DNA of 36,870 nucleotides from a bacterium (lineage in GTDB: Bacteria > Vulcanimicrobiota > Vulcanimicrobiia > Vulcanimicrobiales > Vulcanimicrobiaceae): NCBI GenBank assembly GCA_021794175.1, contig JAJYRI010000015.1:1-36870 (forward strand), given 5' to 3'. The notes under the pieces were generated by a model that was given only the letters and a program-made list of their open reading frames with translations, was not told where the DNA came from and ran no database searches. Every line of letters starts with the position of its first letter. Position 1 is the first letter of the stretch. Position numbers and translations under genes: made by a program. Of this stretch, positions 1 to 8,589 are shown piece after piece.

Positions 1-43
1 CGGCGTGCTGCGCGCCGATGCGGCGCTGCCGATACTTCCATGA

Positions 44-715
44 ATGCCTCGCGATGGAACGAGTGTTTCCCTTATCATCGCGGACGGCAGGCTACGGAAG
101 CAAGACGGCCTGGAACAGACGGTTACGAGCGTCCTGCGCTCGACCTCGGCGATCCTAGGTGCTGCAGTGCTGGTGCCGGTTCTCGCGACGTATCTGCAAC
201 TCGATGCGCCTCGCTACCTGCGGGCGCTCGAACGGATCGTTCCCGCCGATCGGGTCGAATACGTTCGCGAAACGATCGCCGACATGTACGCCGTGCTCGA
301 CGGATTCGTGCGAGCGCAGATCGTGGTGAGCGCGATCGTCGGGCTTCTCGTCTTTCTCGCATTACAATTGCTCGGCATTCCATTTGCGTTGACGATCGGT
401 GTCATCACGGCGGTGGTCGATCTTATCCCGTATCTCGGGGGCATAGCCGCCATTCTTCCGTCGGTCGTTCTCGCGCTTGCATCCGGCGGATTCGCGAAGG
501 CGGCAATCGTCGTCGTCCTTATTCTCGCGATTTTCGAATTCGAAGCGCAGGTGCTCTCGCCGCAATTGGTCGGGAGGCGAACCCGTTTGCCGGTCTCGAT
601 GGTCGTTCTCGCATTGCTCGTCGGCGGCGAACTCTTCGGCCCGCTCGGGCTCTATCTCGCCGTTCCCGTGGCGGCGATGGTGAGGGTTGCGCTCGCGCGC
701 GGTCTCGATGCCTGA
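44..715 (+). CDS. AI-2E family transporter (YdiK/PerM-like), C-terminal portion, broken or short 5' end
   Basis: Inner-membrane permease of the AI-2E/PerM family, whose substrates vary and are not readable here. The 223 residues contain several hydrophobic segments, the helix-rich stretch before YVRETIADMYAVLDGFVRAQ, and the family hallmark VVDLIPYLGG near residue 125, followed by LSPQLVGRRTRLPVSMVVLALLVGG and GPLGLYLAVPVAA. Full family members are about 340-370 residues, so the first third (two to three membrane helices) is missing. An in-frame TGA at 41-43 directly precedes the first ATG, so the reading frame cannot simply be extended leftwards. Either the gene is frameshifted or interrupted at the window edge, or it is genuinely shortened. 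The stop at 713-715 abuts the next gene, suggesting co-transcription with the P-type ATPase. The family is clear; the start is unsure. Confidence 0.75.
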   Translation: MPRDGTSVSLIIADGRLRKQDGLEQTVTSVLRSTSAILGAAVLVPVLATYLQLDAPRYLRALERIVPADRVEYVRETIADMYAVLDGFVRAQIVVSAIVGLLVFLALQLLGIPFALTIGVITAVVDLIPYLGGIAAILPSVVLALASGGFAKAAIVVVLILAIFEFEAQVLSPQLVGRRTRLPVSMVVLALLVGGELFGPLGLYLAVPVAAMVRVALARGLDA

Positions 716-3310
716 TTGGGGAGCGCGGTGAGGCCGGAGCGAGACGCGCTTACCGGTGCTGAAACAGCTCTGCTTGGGCTGAGTTCGGCCGAGGCCGCTC
801 GGCGGCTTGCCGCCGATGGGCCGAACGAGCTGCCCTCGGCGAAACGCCGTTCGTGGCTTTCGGTCGCCGCCGAAGCCGCGCGCGAGCCGATGTTCTTGCT
901 GTTAGTCGCCTGCGGCGTCGTGTACGTTCTTCTCGGCGATCCGGCCGAGGCGGCGATGCTGCTCGCCTTCGTGGCCGTCGTCGTTGGTATCAGTATATCG
1001 CAGGCACAGAAGGCGGAGAGAACGCTCGACGCGCTTCGCGATCTCTCGGCGTTTCATGCAACGGTCATTCGTGACGGTCGCCAACAGCGCATCTCCGCGC
1101 GCGATATCGTGCGCGGAGATGCAATCGTTATTCTCGAAGGCGATCGCGTTCCCGCCGATGCGGTACTGCTCTCCGAAACCAACGTCAAGGTCGACGAATC
1201 GTTACTGACCGGCGAGTCGGATGCCGTTCGCAAATCGGTGCTCTCGCCGATTCCGGAGCAGATGGCGAAGCCGGGCGGAGAAGACCTTCCGTTCGTCTAT
1301 TCCGGCACGATGGTCGTCGGTGGGAAGGGCATCGCGCGCGTTCTTGCGATCGGCTCGGCGACGGCGATCGGCGCGATCGGGAGTGCGCTCGCCGACGTAA
1401 AAATCGAGCCGACGCGCATTCAGCGGGAGACGAACTTGGTGGTGCGGCGGCTAGCCGTTGCGGCGCTTATTATCAGCGCTTTGGTCGCGCTCGCCTACGG
1501 CTTGCACCGCGGAGATTGGTTGCGCGCCGTGTTGGTCGGCATCGCGCTTGCGATGGCGATTCTTCCCGAAGAGCTTCCCGTCGTGCTCTCGGTATTTCTT
1601 GGGCTCGGGGCTTGGAGAATCGCGCAGAAGAATGTGCTGACGCGACGCCTTCCGGCGATAGAAATGTTGGGTTCGGCGACTGTTCTCTGCGTCGATAAAA
1701 CGGGCACGCTCACCGAAAATCGCATGTCCGTCGTCAACCTTGCCGCCGCCGACGGTGTGCTTTGCCGTTGCGATGGTGGGACGCCGATCCCCGCGCAGTA
1801 CCACGATATTCTCGAATACGGTGCATTGGCGAGCCATCGCGACCCCTTCGACCCGACCGAACGCGCGATCGCCGATGCGTTAGAGCATCGCCTCGCCGGA
1901 AGCGACCGCCGACATCGCGACTGGGTACTCGCCGGCGAGTACCCGCTATCGCGCTCTATGCTCGCAATGTCGCGGGTTTGGGCTCGCCCCAATGCGCGCA
2001 GCTGGGTCGTCGCCGCAAAAGGTGCGCCTGAAGCAATAGCCGATCTCTGCCATCTCGACCGCGTTCGAACCGAGGCGCTCGAAGCCCGCGTATCGGAGAT
2101 CGCCTCGACGGGGCTGCGCGTCTTGGGTGTGGCGCGAGCGCTCTACAACGGCGAGACCCTGCCTGAGGGGCAACACGATTTCGAGTTTGAATTCGTCGGA
2201 TTGATCGGCCTCGCCGACCCGGTACGGCCGCGCGTGCCGGCGGCGGTCGCCGAAGCATACACCGCGGGCATTCGCGTCGTCATCATCACCGGCGACTATC
2301 CCGCAACCGCGGTCAGCGTTGCGAAGAGCATCGGTTTGAAGAGCCCGGAGCGTTATCTGACCGGCATCCAGATCGACGGGATGGACGACGCGGCGCTCTC
2401 GGCGGCGGTCGCCGAGACGAATATTTTCTCTCGCGTTATTCCCGAGCAAAAACTTCGACTGGTCGAGGCCTTTAAACGAAACGGCGAGATCGTCGCGATG
2501 ACCGGAGATGGTGTCAACGATGCGCCGGCTTTGAAGGCCGCCCATGTCGGCATTGCCATGGGTGCGCGAGGAACCGATGTCGCGCGCGAAGCGGCTGCGC
2601 TGGTGCTTCTCGACGACGATTTTGGCTCGATTATCGATGCCGTTAAACTCGGGCGACGGATCTTCGACAATCTCCACAAGGCAATCGCGTTCGTTGTCTC
2701 CGCGCACGTTCCAATCGTGGGAATGAGTTTGATTCCGGTGCTTCTCGGAATGCCGTTACTGTTATTACCCGTACATATTTTATTCTTGCAGCTCATTATC
2801 GACCCGGCTTGCTCGATTGCATTCGAGGCAGAGCCGGCCGAGGAAAATATTATGCGGCGGCCGCCGAGGCCCGTCGGTGCGCCCCTGTTCGACCGCGCGC
2901 TCCTCATTCACGCCGGCATGCAAGGCGGCATCGCCTTGGCGGCGACGCTTGCGGTCTTTGTTGCGGCTCTCGCTTTCGGGCGCGACGAGCGCGTCGCGCG
3001 CGCGCTGGCGTTTACGACGATGGTGTTGGTGAGCGTCGCGCTCCTGTTCATCAATCGTTCGACCGGCGGGAGCGTCGCGCGCACGATGCGCGTTCGCAAC
3101 CCGGCGGTAACGATCATCGCCGTAGGGGCGCTGCTCTTCCTTGTCGCGGCGCTGACCGTCGCTCCGATCCGTCACCTGTTTTCGTTTGAGGCCCTGCGAT
3201 TGCAGGATCTCATCTTACCGACTGCGGCGTGGGCGGCATCGATCCTCGGGTTGGTGCTCCTTCGTTTCGTGGCGGCAACGCGCGTGCGAGAGCGCTCGCC
3301 GGCGAGCTAG
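716..3310 (+). CDS. P-type cation-transporting ATPase (P2-like)
   Basis: ATP-driven cation pump in the cytoplasmic membrane. Features in order: N-terminal cation-ATPase domain (GLSSAEAARRLAADGPNEL), TM1-2, actuator loop with TGES at 165-168, TM4 with PEELP near 284, phosphorylated Asp327 in DKTGTLTENR, nucleotide-binding KGAPE, DPVRP, and hinge TGDGVNDAPAL from residue 596, then C-terminal membrane helices. In TM6 the motif reads QLIIDPACSIAFEAEP, where Ca2+ pumps carry N..TD. The Asp is kept but the Asn and Thr are Gln and Ile, so the transported ion cannot be assumed to be Ca2+. TTG at 716 directly follows the upstream stop; GTG at 728 is an equally plausible start. The TAG at 3308-3310 overlaps the stop of the convergent gene in the palindrome CTAG. 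Confidence 0.93.
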   Translation: MGSAVRPERDALTGAETALLGLSSAEAARRLAADGPNELPSAKRRSWLSVAAEAAREPMFLLLVACGVVYVLLGDPAEAAMLLAFVAVVVGISISQAQKAERTLDALRDLSAFHATVIRDGRQQRISARDIVRGDAIVILEGDRVPADAVLLSETNVKVDESLLTGESDAVRKSVLSPIPEQMAKPGGEDLPFVYSGTMVVGGKGIARVLAIGSATAIGAIGSALADVKIEPTRIQRETNLVVRRLAVAALIISALVALAYGLHRGDWLRAVLVGIALAMAILPEELPVVLSVFLGLGAWRIAQKNVLTRRLPAIEMLGSATVLCVDKTGTLTENRMSVVNLAAADGVLCRCDGGTPIPAQYHDILEYGALASHRDPFDPTERAIADALEHRLAGSDRRHRDWVLAGEYPLSRSMLAMSRVWARPNARSWVVAAKGAPEAIADLCHLDRVRTEALEARVSEIASTGLRVLGVARALYNGETLPEGQHDFEFEFVGLIGLADPVRPRVPAAVAEAYTAGIRVVIITGDYPATAVSVAKSIGLKSPERYLTGIQIDGMDDAALSAAVAETNIFSRVIPEQKLRLVEAFKRNGEIVAMTGDGVNDAPALKAAHVGIAMGARGTDVAREAAALVLLDDDFGSIIDAVKLGRRIFDNLHKAIAFVVSAHVPIVGMSLIPVLLGMPLLLLPVHILFLQLIIDPACSIAFEAEPAEENIMRRPPRPVGAPLFDRALLIHAGMQGGIALAATLAVFVAALAFGRDERVARALAFTTMVLVSVALLFINRSTGGSVARTMRVRNPAVTIIAVGALLFLVAALTVAPIRHLFSFEALRLQDLILPTAAWAASILGLVLLRFVAATRVRERSPAS

Positions 3311-3340
3311 TGAGCGAGCGGCGGGCGCCCGTGCGGGCGC
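3294..3340. other. GC-rich hairpins at a convergent gene end
   Basis: GCTCG-CCGG-CGAGC (3294-3307) ends at the C of the shared CTAG stop palindrome. A second perfect hairpin, GCGCCC-GTGC-GGGCGC (3325-3340), lies just beyond the ATPase stop. Neither is followed by a T-run on either strand. They may act as U-less terminators or RNA-end stabilisers for the two convergent genes; this is inferred from position only. Confidence 0.35.
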
Positions 3341-3816
3341 GGTTGGACGCCGACATTATCGCGACCGCCGGTGGTTTTCTGTTCTTTTCCGGCGTGCGGC
3401 GGCCGATGGGAGAAATCCAAACGCGCGGCATCGATGCAGTACCCCGCTTCGGAGACGATCGCGGGATCGATCGTCAGCGTATTCAGCCGCAATTCGATAT
3501 AAATTTCGCTCAAGCGCGCGAGCAGGTGTTCGACGGTGTGTCGGAGGCGTTCGTTGCCGACGAGGAGGCCGCGTGCTACCAACTCGTCGACCATCGTCGT
3601 GGCCTCGAACGGCGCGAGCGGCATCAGTCTTCGCGCCTCGCCTTCGCCGATGCCGACTATCATTGAAGGGCCGGCAGTCGCGGTCGGGTCGATAGCGATG
3701 CGAACTTTTGTTCGGTGCCGTTTCCCGAGGCTTTCGTGCGTTCCATCGGCGGGATGGACGCGTAGGCCGAAACGTTCCAGGTCGATAAGGGCTTCGGGTC
3801 CAGTATGCACGTTCAT
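3307..3816 (-). CDS. Miniature ATP-grasp / succinyl-CoA synthetase beta-like protein
   Basis: A 169-residue protein that resembles only parts of the ATP-grasp subunit of ADP-forming acyl-CoA synthetases. The start (MNVHTGPEALIDLERFGLRV) recalls the SucC amino end. Residues about 35-140 match the carboxy-terminal part: IAIDPTATAGPSMIVGIGEG aligns with the usual 'v..D..fGpvvlvGlGG', then LMPLAPFEATTMVDEL, LLVGN, LARLSEIYIELRLNTLTIDP and the end AGYCIDAARLDF. The central ATP-binding region is absent and a stop (TAG at 3826-3828) lies just upstream, so the short form is not a wrong start. Codon choice is normal for the window. The last 25 residues are polar and Pro/Arg-rich. It follows the helicase gene by 67 bases on the same strand. 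Catalysis seems unlikely; a regulatory or scaffold role is conceivable. The similarity is by eye. Confidence 0.7.
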   Translation of the reverse strand: MNVHTGPEALIDLERFGLRVHPADGTHESLGKRHRTKVRIAIDPTATAGPSMIVGIGEGEARRLMPLAPFEATTMVDELVARGLLVGNERLRHTVEHLLARLSEIYIELRLNTLTIDPAIVSEAGYCIDAARLDFSHRPPHAGKEQKTTGGRDNVGVQPRPHGRPPLAH

Positions 3817-3883
3817 ACAAAAATCCTAGCGATTACCGAAGAAGAGGCGGTGAATCCGGAGTGCAGGAGTCTTCTCGCCGAGG

Positions 3884-6800
3884 TTACACCGTCGCCGCTT
3901 CAACGAAGCGGCAGAGCAGATTGAGCATCGCCATCTGCTCGACCGTCGAGCAGCGCAGATCGAGCAACCCCGGGTTGGTCACCAATACCGTCATGCATTG
4001 AGCGCGTGAAATCGCGACGTTAAAACGGTTCTTTTCGAATAAGAAATCGATCCCGCGGGGTGCCGATTCGAGGCTCGACGTCGCCATCGTATAGAAAACG
4101 ATCGGCGCTTCCTGCCCTTGAAATTTATCGACGGTTCCGACCCGGATTTCGGGAAAACCGGCGTCGGCGAGCATACCCTCGAGAAGTAAACGCTGCCCGT
4201 TATACGGCGTGACGACAAGAATATCGGCACCGACGATCGCGCGTGCCTTTTGCTTGCCGACGCGAACTCGTCCCTTACGCAGGCGTTTGATTTCGGCGAG
4301 AACGCGTTCTGCCTCTTCGACGGATTCGCGCGAGTTGCCGTCGTGGATGACGGGCAAATATCTGAGCCCCGCCCCGCGCAGCCCGGCACTTTCGACCAAC
4401 GAGCCTTCGGTATCGGGCGCGGAGTGCAAGCGGCCTGCATACACGTGGCGAGAGATAAAGGAACAGATGTCGGGGTGCATGCGAAATGAAGTATCGAGAA
4501 ATATGCCGCGTTCGGGCGGTACGGTTGCCTCGTCACCGAGCAGATAGTTGAGTACCGAGCCGCCTATTCCCGGCGGATGAACGCCTTGCGATACTTGGGC
4601 GAGTTGGAGCGGGTCGCCCAACAAGACGATGTTTTTTGCGGCGGGTGCGACGGCGATGACGTCGGCGAGCGCGATCTGTCCGGCCTCATCGATAAACAGA
4701 TAGTCGAGGGCGACGGCAAAATCTTCGCGAGAAAAGAGCCACGAAGTTCCGGCGGCGAGTTCGCAGGATCCCGCGACGAATGCAGCATTATTCGTGGTGC
4801 CGGCGATATATGGAGAGCGCATCTTCGACGCGAAAGTTTCGCCGTTGCCGACCTTGTAGAGTCCGCGAAAGTCGACGCGTTGCGTTTTCGCAGCCGCTTC
4901 GATTTTATGAAGCAGATTTTGAATAGCTTTATGGGTCGTCGACATAACGCCGATACGTTTGCCTTCGCCGAGGAGCGTGGCGATCGTCTTCGATGCAACC
5001 GTTGATTTTCCCGAACCCGGCGGGCCCTGTACGAAAAGATAGCTTTCGTCGAGCTTGCGGACGACCGGTACGATGTGCTCTACGTCGACGCTCTCCGGCT
5101 GGATCGTTCCGTTCTTGCCGATCCCACGAATGCGCGGACGGCGCAGAAGCAGATCGATGACCGAACGCGGCCGAGCGTGCTGCAGGTTCGCGGGAAGTGC
5201 TTCGGCGATGCGTACCAGCGAAGCCCGTTGCGCCCTCGTGTCGATCGGCGGTGCGGGAATGAGCGCGGTTAACGTGCGGGCGCGGGCGATATCACCGCTG
5301 CGACGAATGCGAATGCGTCGCTTCTCTTCGTCGATGTTGACGAACGTACCGGCAGCTTTCATGGTCAGAGGGTCGAGCATCCGATCCGTAACGCTGTATT
5401 CTTGTTCCGGGAAGCGATAGGTGTAGGAGCGATTTTTTTCGCGCCCGTGGAGAGCGGGTTCGTGCGTGTCGAGCAACTGCAGGCCGCCGAGGCATTCGGC
5501 GCGCTCGATATGATCGGTTGCCGACATCTCGGAGAGGTCGAAGAGCTTCCACCAGGTCGGCTTATCTTCGCGGCGATGGTACGAGAGCAATTGCGCGACG
5601 ATCCAGCAGACGCGCGCGTATTCTTCGCTCGCCTCGAGCTCTTCGGCGCTCCCGATCGTCGGTGCCTCGGCGAGTAGGCGTTGTTGTAGGTCGCTCAATG
5701 CGGCGAGTTTGGCGGCGCGCTCTTCTTCGAGCGAGGGCGGTTCTCGCTTCGGGCGCCAGGGAATATCGCAGCCGAAGCGCTTTTGGGCGTCGGCGCGAAG
5801 GGCAATAAGCCACTCGCGCAACTCGAACGTGGAGCGACAATCTTCCTCGTTATAACGCTCGATCGTTTCGAGAAGGGCGCGGTTGCTTTGGTCGAGGAGC
5901 CACTGCTCGAACATGACGACGGAGTCGTCTCCGCTGCGCAGCTCGGCCGCACGTTTGAACCCATAGTAAAGTTCGAGTTTTTTAATCGAGTAACTGGGCT
6001 GCCCGACGCAGATCGCCTGGCGGACGACCGTGTAGAGATCGACCAGAACCTCCGAGCGAAGAAGATCGTCGATCTCGGCCTCGCGCGTCGCGTGCCGAAC
6101 GCTGAGTCTGCGCAGCGCCCCTTTTTCGTACGAAGCGTAATGATAGATGTGGAGATCGGGGTACTTCTGACGGCGCTTCATGAAGAAATCGATGCACTCT
6201 TCGAATGCGCGGCGTTCCGATTTCGCGTCGGTCCCCCAGAACGGCACGAAGCGTCGTTCCTCGGCGAGATAGATGCCGAAGAGGTACTCCAATCCCAAAC
6301 CTGGAGCGAAGAGCGGGTCGCCCTCCATATCGAAAAAAATATCGCCGAGATTCGGCTGGGGAAGAAAGCCGAAGCCACGGAGTTCCTCGGGGGGAAGAAG
6401 TTCGTAGCGGGGCACGCCGCCGTCACGCTGCTCCACCTGCAGGCGCGCCTGGCGGCGGAGGCCGGCGAAGGTGTCGCGCGCGATACCCGGTGGGAGCGAT
6501 CGATCGGGAGCCTTGGCGAGTTGCCGCATCGTAAGGATCGGCGGATCGGCTGCCGCGAATAAGCGGATCTGGTCGGAACGCATGTTCGAAACGAGACTGA
6601 GATGGTCGCGCGCCTCGCGAAGATCTTCGCAACGCGTCTTCCAGGTGCAGAGCATACAGTGCTTTACGGGGGATGGAACGTCGTTAAGCCGCATCTCCAA
6701 TGCCCCGGAACGAAGCTCGGCGATTTCGTTGAGAAACGACGATTTCAAGCGTCGATAATATGCACTGTAGTCATCGAGGCGAAAGGTGCGGCGTTCGTTC

Positions 6801-7324
6801 GAACCGAGGAGTAGGTGCATGAATTCCGGAGCGATGCCGAATATGCGCTCCACTTGCTCGCTGTAAAAGCAGAGTTGAATGATAAAATAGGGCTTTTCTG
6901 AGAGCGCGAGTTTCGCATCTTCGACTTCATAGCGAGCGTCCGCGCCCGGCGCCTCGGGCACGACGCGGCGGAGAAAATCGGCGCGACCAAACCACGTTCC
7001 GTCGAAAAAAGCGGCTTGGTAGATCGTCGGGGCGCCGGCACGCATCGCTGCGATCGTCTGCGCCTCAGCATGTTCGAAGGCTGCAATCGATGGGCGAGCG
7101 ATCGCGGGGATCGCCTCCACGCGCTCTTCTCGTTCGAGCGAGGCAAGGTAGCGATGCTCGTGCTCCTGCCCCTTGCGGGCGAGCAACTCACTCTGAAGAT
7201 CGAGCGGAGCGTCGATGCGGTGCTCGCCTGCGACGGAAAGATCGAGCGCGGTGAGGCTCCGACATTCAAGAAATCGGTTCAGGTCGGAGGGCGAAAAAAT
7301 CAGGCGCCCGTCGAGAATTTGCAC
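3884..7324 (-). CDS. TM0106-type RecB/Cas4-like nuclease fused to RNase H-like domain and SF1 (Dna2/Upf1-like) helicase
   Basis: A 1146-residue DNA/RNA-processing enzyme with three parts. First, a RecB/Cas4-like nuclease with Fe-S cysteines at C21 and at C223, C226 and C232 (Cx2Cx5C), and core residues in YEVEDAKLA...YFIIQLCFYSEQ. Second, a YprB-like RNase H fold starting FFDMEGDP (D332, E334). Third, a superfamily 1 helicase: Walker A GPPGSGKST from residue 767, DEAG at 879-882, GDPLQL, VDKFQGQE near 1066, and RFNVAISRAQ. The GTG start at 7324 is supported by GGGGAGGG seven bases upstream. The family is known as TM0106 RecB-like nuclease/DNA2-like helicase. The role is probably repair or processing of branched or single-stranded ends. 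It is divergent from the MFS gene with 47 bases between. Confidence 0.93.
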   Translation of the reverse strand: MQILDGRLIFSPSDLNRFLECRSLTALDLSVAGEHRIDAPLDLQSELLARKGQEHEHRYLASLEREERVEAIPAIARPSIAAFEHAEAQTIAAMRAGAPTIYQAAFFDGTWFGRADFLRRVVPEAPGADARYEVEDAKLALSEKPYFIIQLCFYSEQVERIFGIAPEFMHLLLGSNERRTFRLDDYSAYYRRLKSSFLNEIAELRSGALEMRLNDVPSPVKHCMLCTWKTRCEDLREARDHLSLVSNMRSDQIRLFAAADPPILTMRQLAKAPDRSLPPGIARDTFAGLRRQARLQVEQRDGGVPRYELLPPEELRGFGFLPQPNLGDIFFDMEGDPLFAPGLGLEYLFGIYLAEERRFVPFWGTDAKSERRAFEECIDFFMKRRQKYPDLHIYHYASYEKGALRRLSVRHATREAEIDDLLRSEVLVDLYTVVRQAICVGQPSYSIKKLELYYGFKRAAELRSGDDSVVMFEQWLLDQSNRALLETIERYNEEDCRSTFELREWLIALRADAQKRFGCDIPWRPKREPPSLEEERAAKLAALSDLQQRLLAEAPTIGSAEELEASEEYARVCWIVAQLLSYHRREDKPTWWKLFDLSEMSATDHIERAECLGGLQLLDTHEPALHGREKNRSYTYRFPEQEYSVTDRMLDPLTMKAAGTFVNIDEEKRRIRIRRSGDIARARTLTALIPAPPIDTRAQRASLVRIAEALPANLQHARPRSVIDLLLRRPRIRGIGKNGTIQPESVDVEHIVPVVRKLDESYLFVQGPPGSGKSTVASKTIATLLGEGKRIGVMSTTHKAIQNLLHKIEAAAKTQRVDFRGLYKVGNGETFASKMRSPYIAGTTNNAAFVAGSCELAAGTSWLFSREDFAVALDYLFIDEAGQIALADVIAVAPAAKNIVLLGDPLQLAQVSQGVHPPGIGGSVLNYLLGDEATVPPERGIFLDTSFRMHPDICSFISRHVYAGRLHSAPDTEGSLVESAGLRGAGLRYLPVIHDGNSRESVEEAERVLAEIKRLRKGRVRVGKQKARAIVGADILVVTPYNGQRLLLEGMLADAGFPEIRVGTVDKFQGQEAPIVFYTMATSSLESAPRGIDFLFEKNRFNVAISRAQCMTVLVTNPGLLDLRCSTVEQMAMLNLLCRFVEAATV

Positions 7325-7371
7325 CAGCCGCCCTCCCCCGTCGCTATCGACGATCCCTGCAAGGATGAACG

Positions 7372-8589
7372 ATGCCGGAAGCGGGAACAGGCTCGGAGAT
7401 GTCGCTTCGAACTCCCTTGCTGCCGCTGTACGCAGGGCGCGCCCTGCGTAGCGTCTCGCAAGGATATCTCGCTATCGTTGTGCCGCTCTACTTGCTCTCG
7501 CTGGGTTACAGCGCTACCGCAGTCGGGCTGCTCATCGCGATCGGCTCGGGCTCCGGAGCGCTGCTCACGCTCGCCGTCGGCGCGCTCGCGGATCGGATCG
7601 GCCGCAAACCGATTCTCGCGGCGTTCGGAATTCTGACGGCACTCGCCGGCGTGGTATTTGCGGTTCAGGGAAATTTTTTCGTCCTCGCGATCGCCGGTGC
7701 GCTTGGAACGATCGGCCAAGGCGGCGGCGTCGGCAGCGGGGGCGCATTCGGGCCGTATTTTGTCGCCGAGCAGGCGCTTACTGCGGAGCTCTCAGGAGAC
7801 GAACGGCGCACGGCGGTTTTCGCTCGGCTCTCGTTAGTCGGTACGGTTGGGAGCGTGCTGGGAGCCGGTCTCGCCGTCTTTCCCGCCCGCCCGCTCTTCT
7901 GGTTGACGGCGATCATCGGCGTTGCACTCGCGCTCGTCGTCATGCCGATCAAAGAAAAGCGTTCGCGTGCCATTCGCGCTCGTTCGAAAGCCTCGCTCGC
8001 CCCGAACACGTGGAAATTGATTCGGCGTTTCATGTTGACGAATGCGACGAACGGCTTGGCGATCGGTTTTCTCGGCCCGATCTTGGTGCTCTGGTTCCAC
8101 GAACGATTCGACGTTAACGCCGATCAAATCGCGGTGCTCTATACGACGATCAACGTCTTATCGATTCTGTCGTACCTCGGGGTAACGCGCATCGTCGCGG
8201 CAATCGGCGGCGCCGTACGCACGGTCGTCGCTTTGCGGGTCTTTTCGTGCGTGTTGCTCGCCGCGATGCCGTTTGCGCCGAGTTTCTTCTTCGCCGGTGC
8301 GATCTACGCGTTGCGCATGTTGGTCAACATCGTGACCTTCCCGGTGCGCCAATCCTATGCGATGGGAATTATCCCCGCCTCGGAGCGCTCGCGAGCCTCC
8401 GCGCTTTCGAATCTACCGGCGCGCGTCGGGTCGACGGGCGGGCCGCTCGTCGCCGGTGCGCTCATCGAACACGCATGGATCGGGTTGCCGCTGGAGTTTG
8501 CCTCGGCGCTGCAACTGCTCAACGCGGGGCTCTATTGGCTGTTTTTCCGCAACTTGCCGCCGCCTGAAGAAGTTGAAGGCGAGGTATGA
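7372..8589 (+). CDS. MFS transporter (12 membrane segments)
   Basis: Secondary transporter of the major facilitator superfamily in the cytoplasmic membrane. The 405 residues show about twelve hydrophobic helices split by a basic central loop (IKEKRSRAIRARSKASL, around 190-206). The family's motif A appears as GALADRIGRKPIL between helices 2 and 3. A glycine-rich stretch (GTIGQGGGVGSGGAFGPYF, about 108-126) is unusually flexible for helix 4. ATG 7372 has AAGGA about six bases upstream; ATG 7399 (MSLRTPLLPLY) is an alternative closer to the first helix. Its TGA overlaps the ATG of the dehydrogenase (ATGA, 8586-8589), so the two are translationally coupled. The substrate cannot be read; coupling suggests an alcohol, aldehyde or a drug-like compound. 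Confidence 0.9.
   Translation: MPEAGTGSEMSLRTPLLPLYAGRALRSVSQGYLAIVVPLYLLSLGYSATAVGLLIAIGSGSGALLTLAVGALADRIGRKPILAAFGILTALAGVVFAVQGNFFVLAIAGALGTIGQGGGVGSGGAFGPYFVAEQALTAELSGDERRTAVFARLSLVGTVGSVLGAGLAVFPARPLFWLTAIIGVALALVVMPIKEKRSRAIRARSKASLAPNTWKLIRRFMLTNATNGLAIGFLGPILVLWFHERFDVNADQIAVLYTTINVLSILSYLGVTRIVAAIGGAVRTVVALRVFSCVLLAAMPFAPSFFFAGAIYALRMLVNIVTFPVRQSYAMGIIPASERSRASALSNLPARVGSTGGPLVAGALIEHAWIGLPLEFASALQLLNAGLYWLFFRNLPPPEEVEGEV

Noticed and set aside
3229-3666. Plus-strand 145-codon frame
   Set aside because: Overlaps the end of the P-type ATPase and is antisense to the ATP-grasp-like gene, whose minus-strand frame has the better family match.
5783-6562. 259-codon plus-strand frame within the helicase gene
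   Set aside because: Antisense to the nuclease/RNase H part, which has clear motifs on the minus strand.
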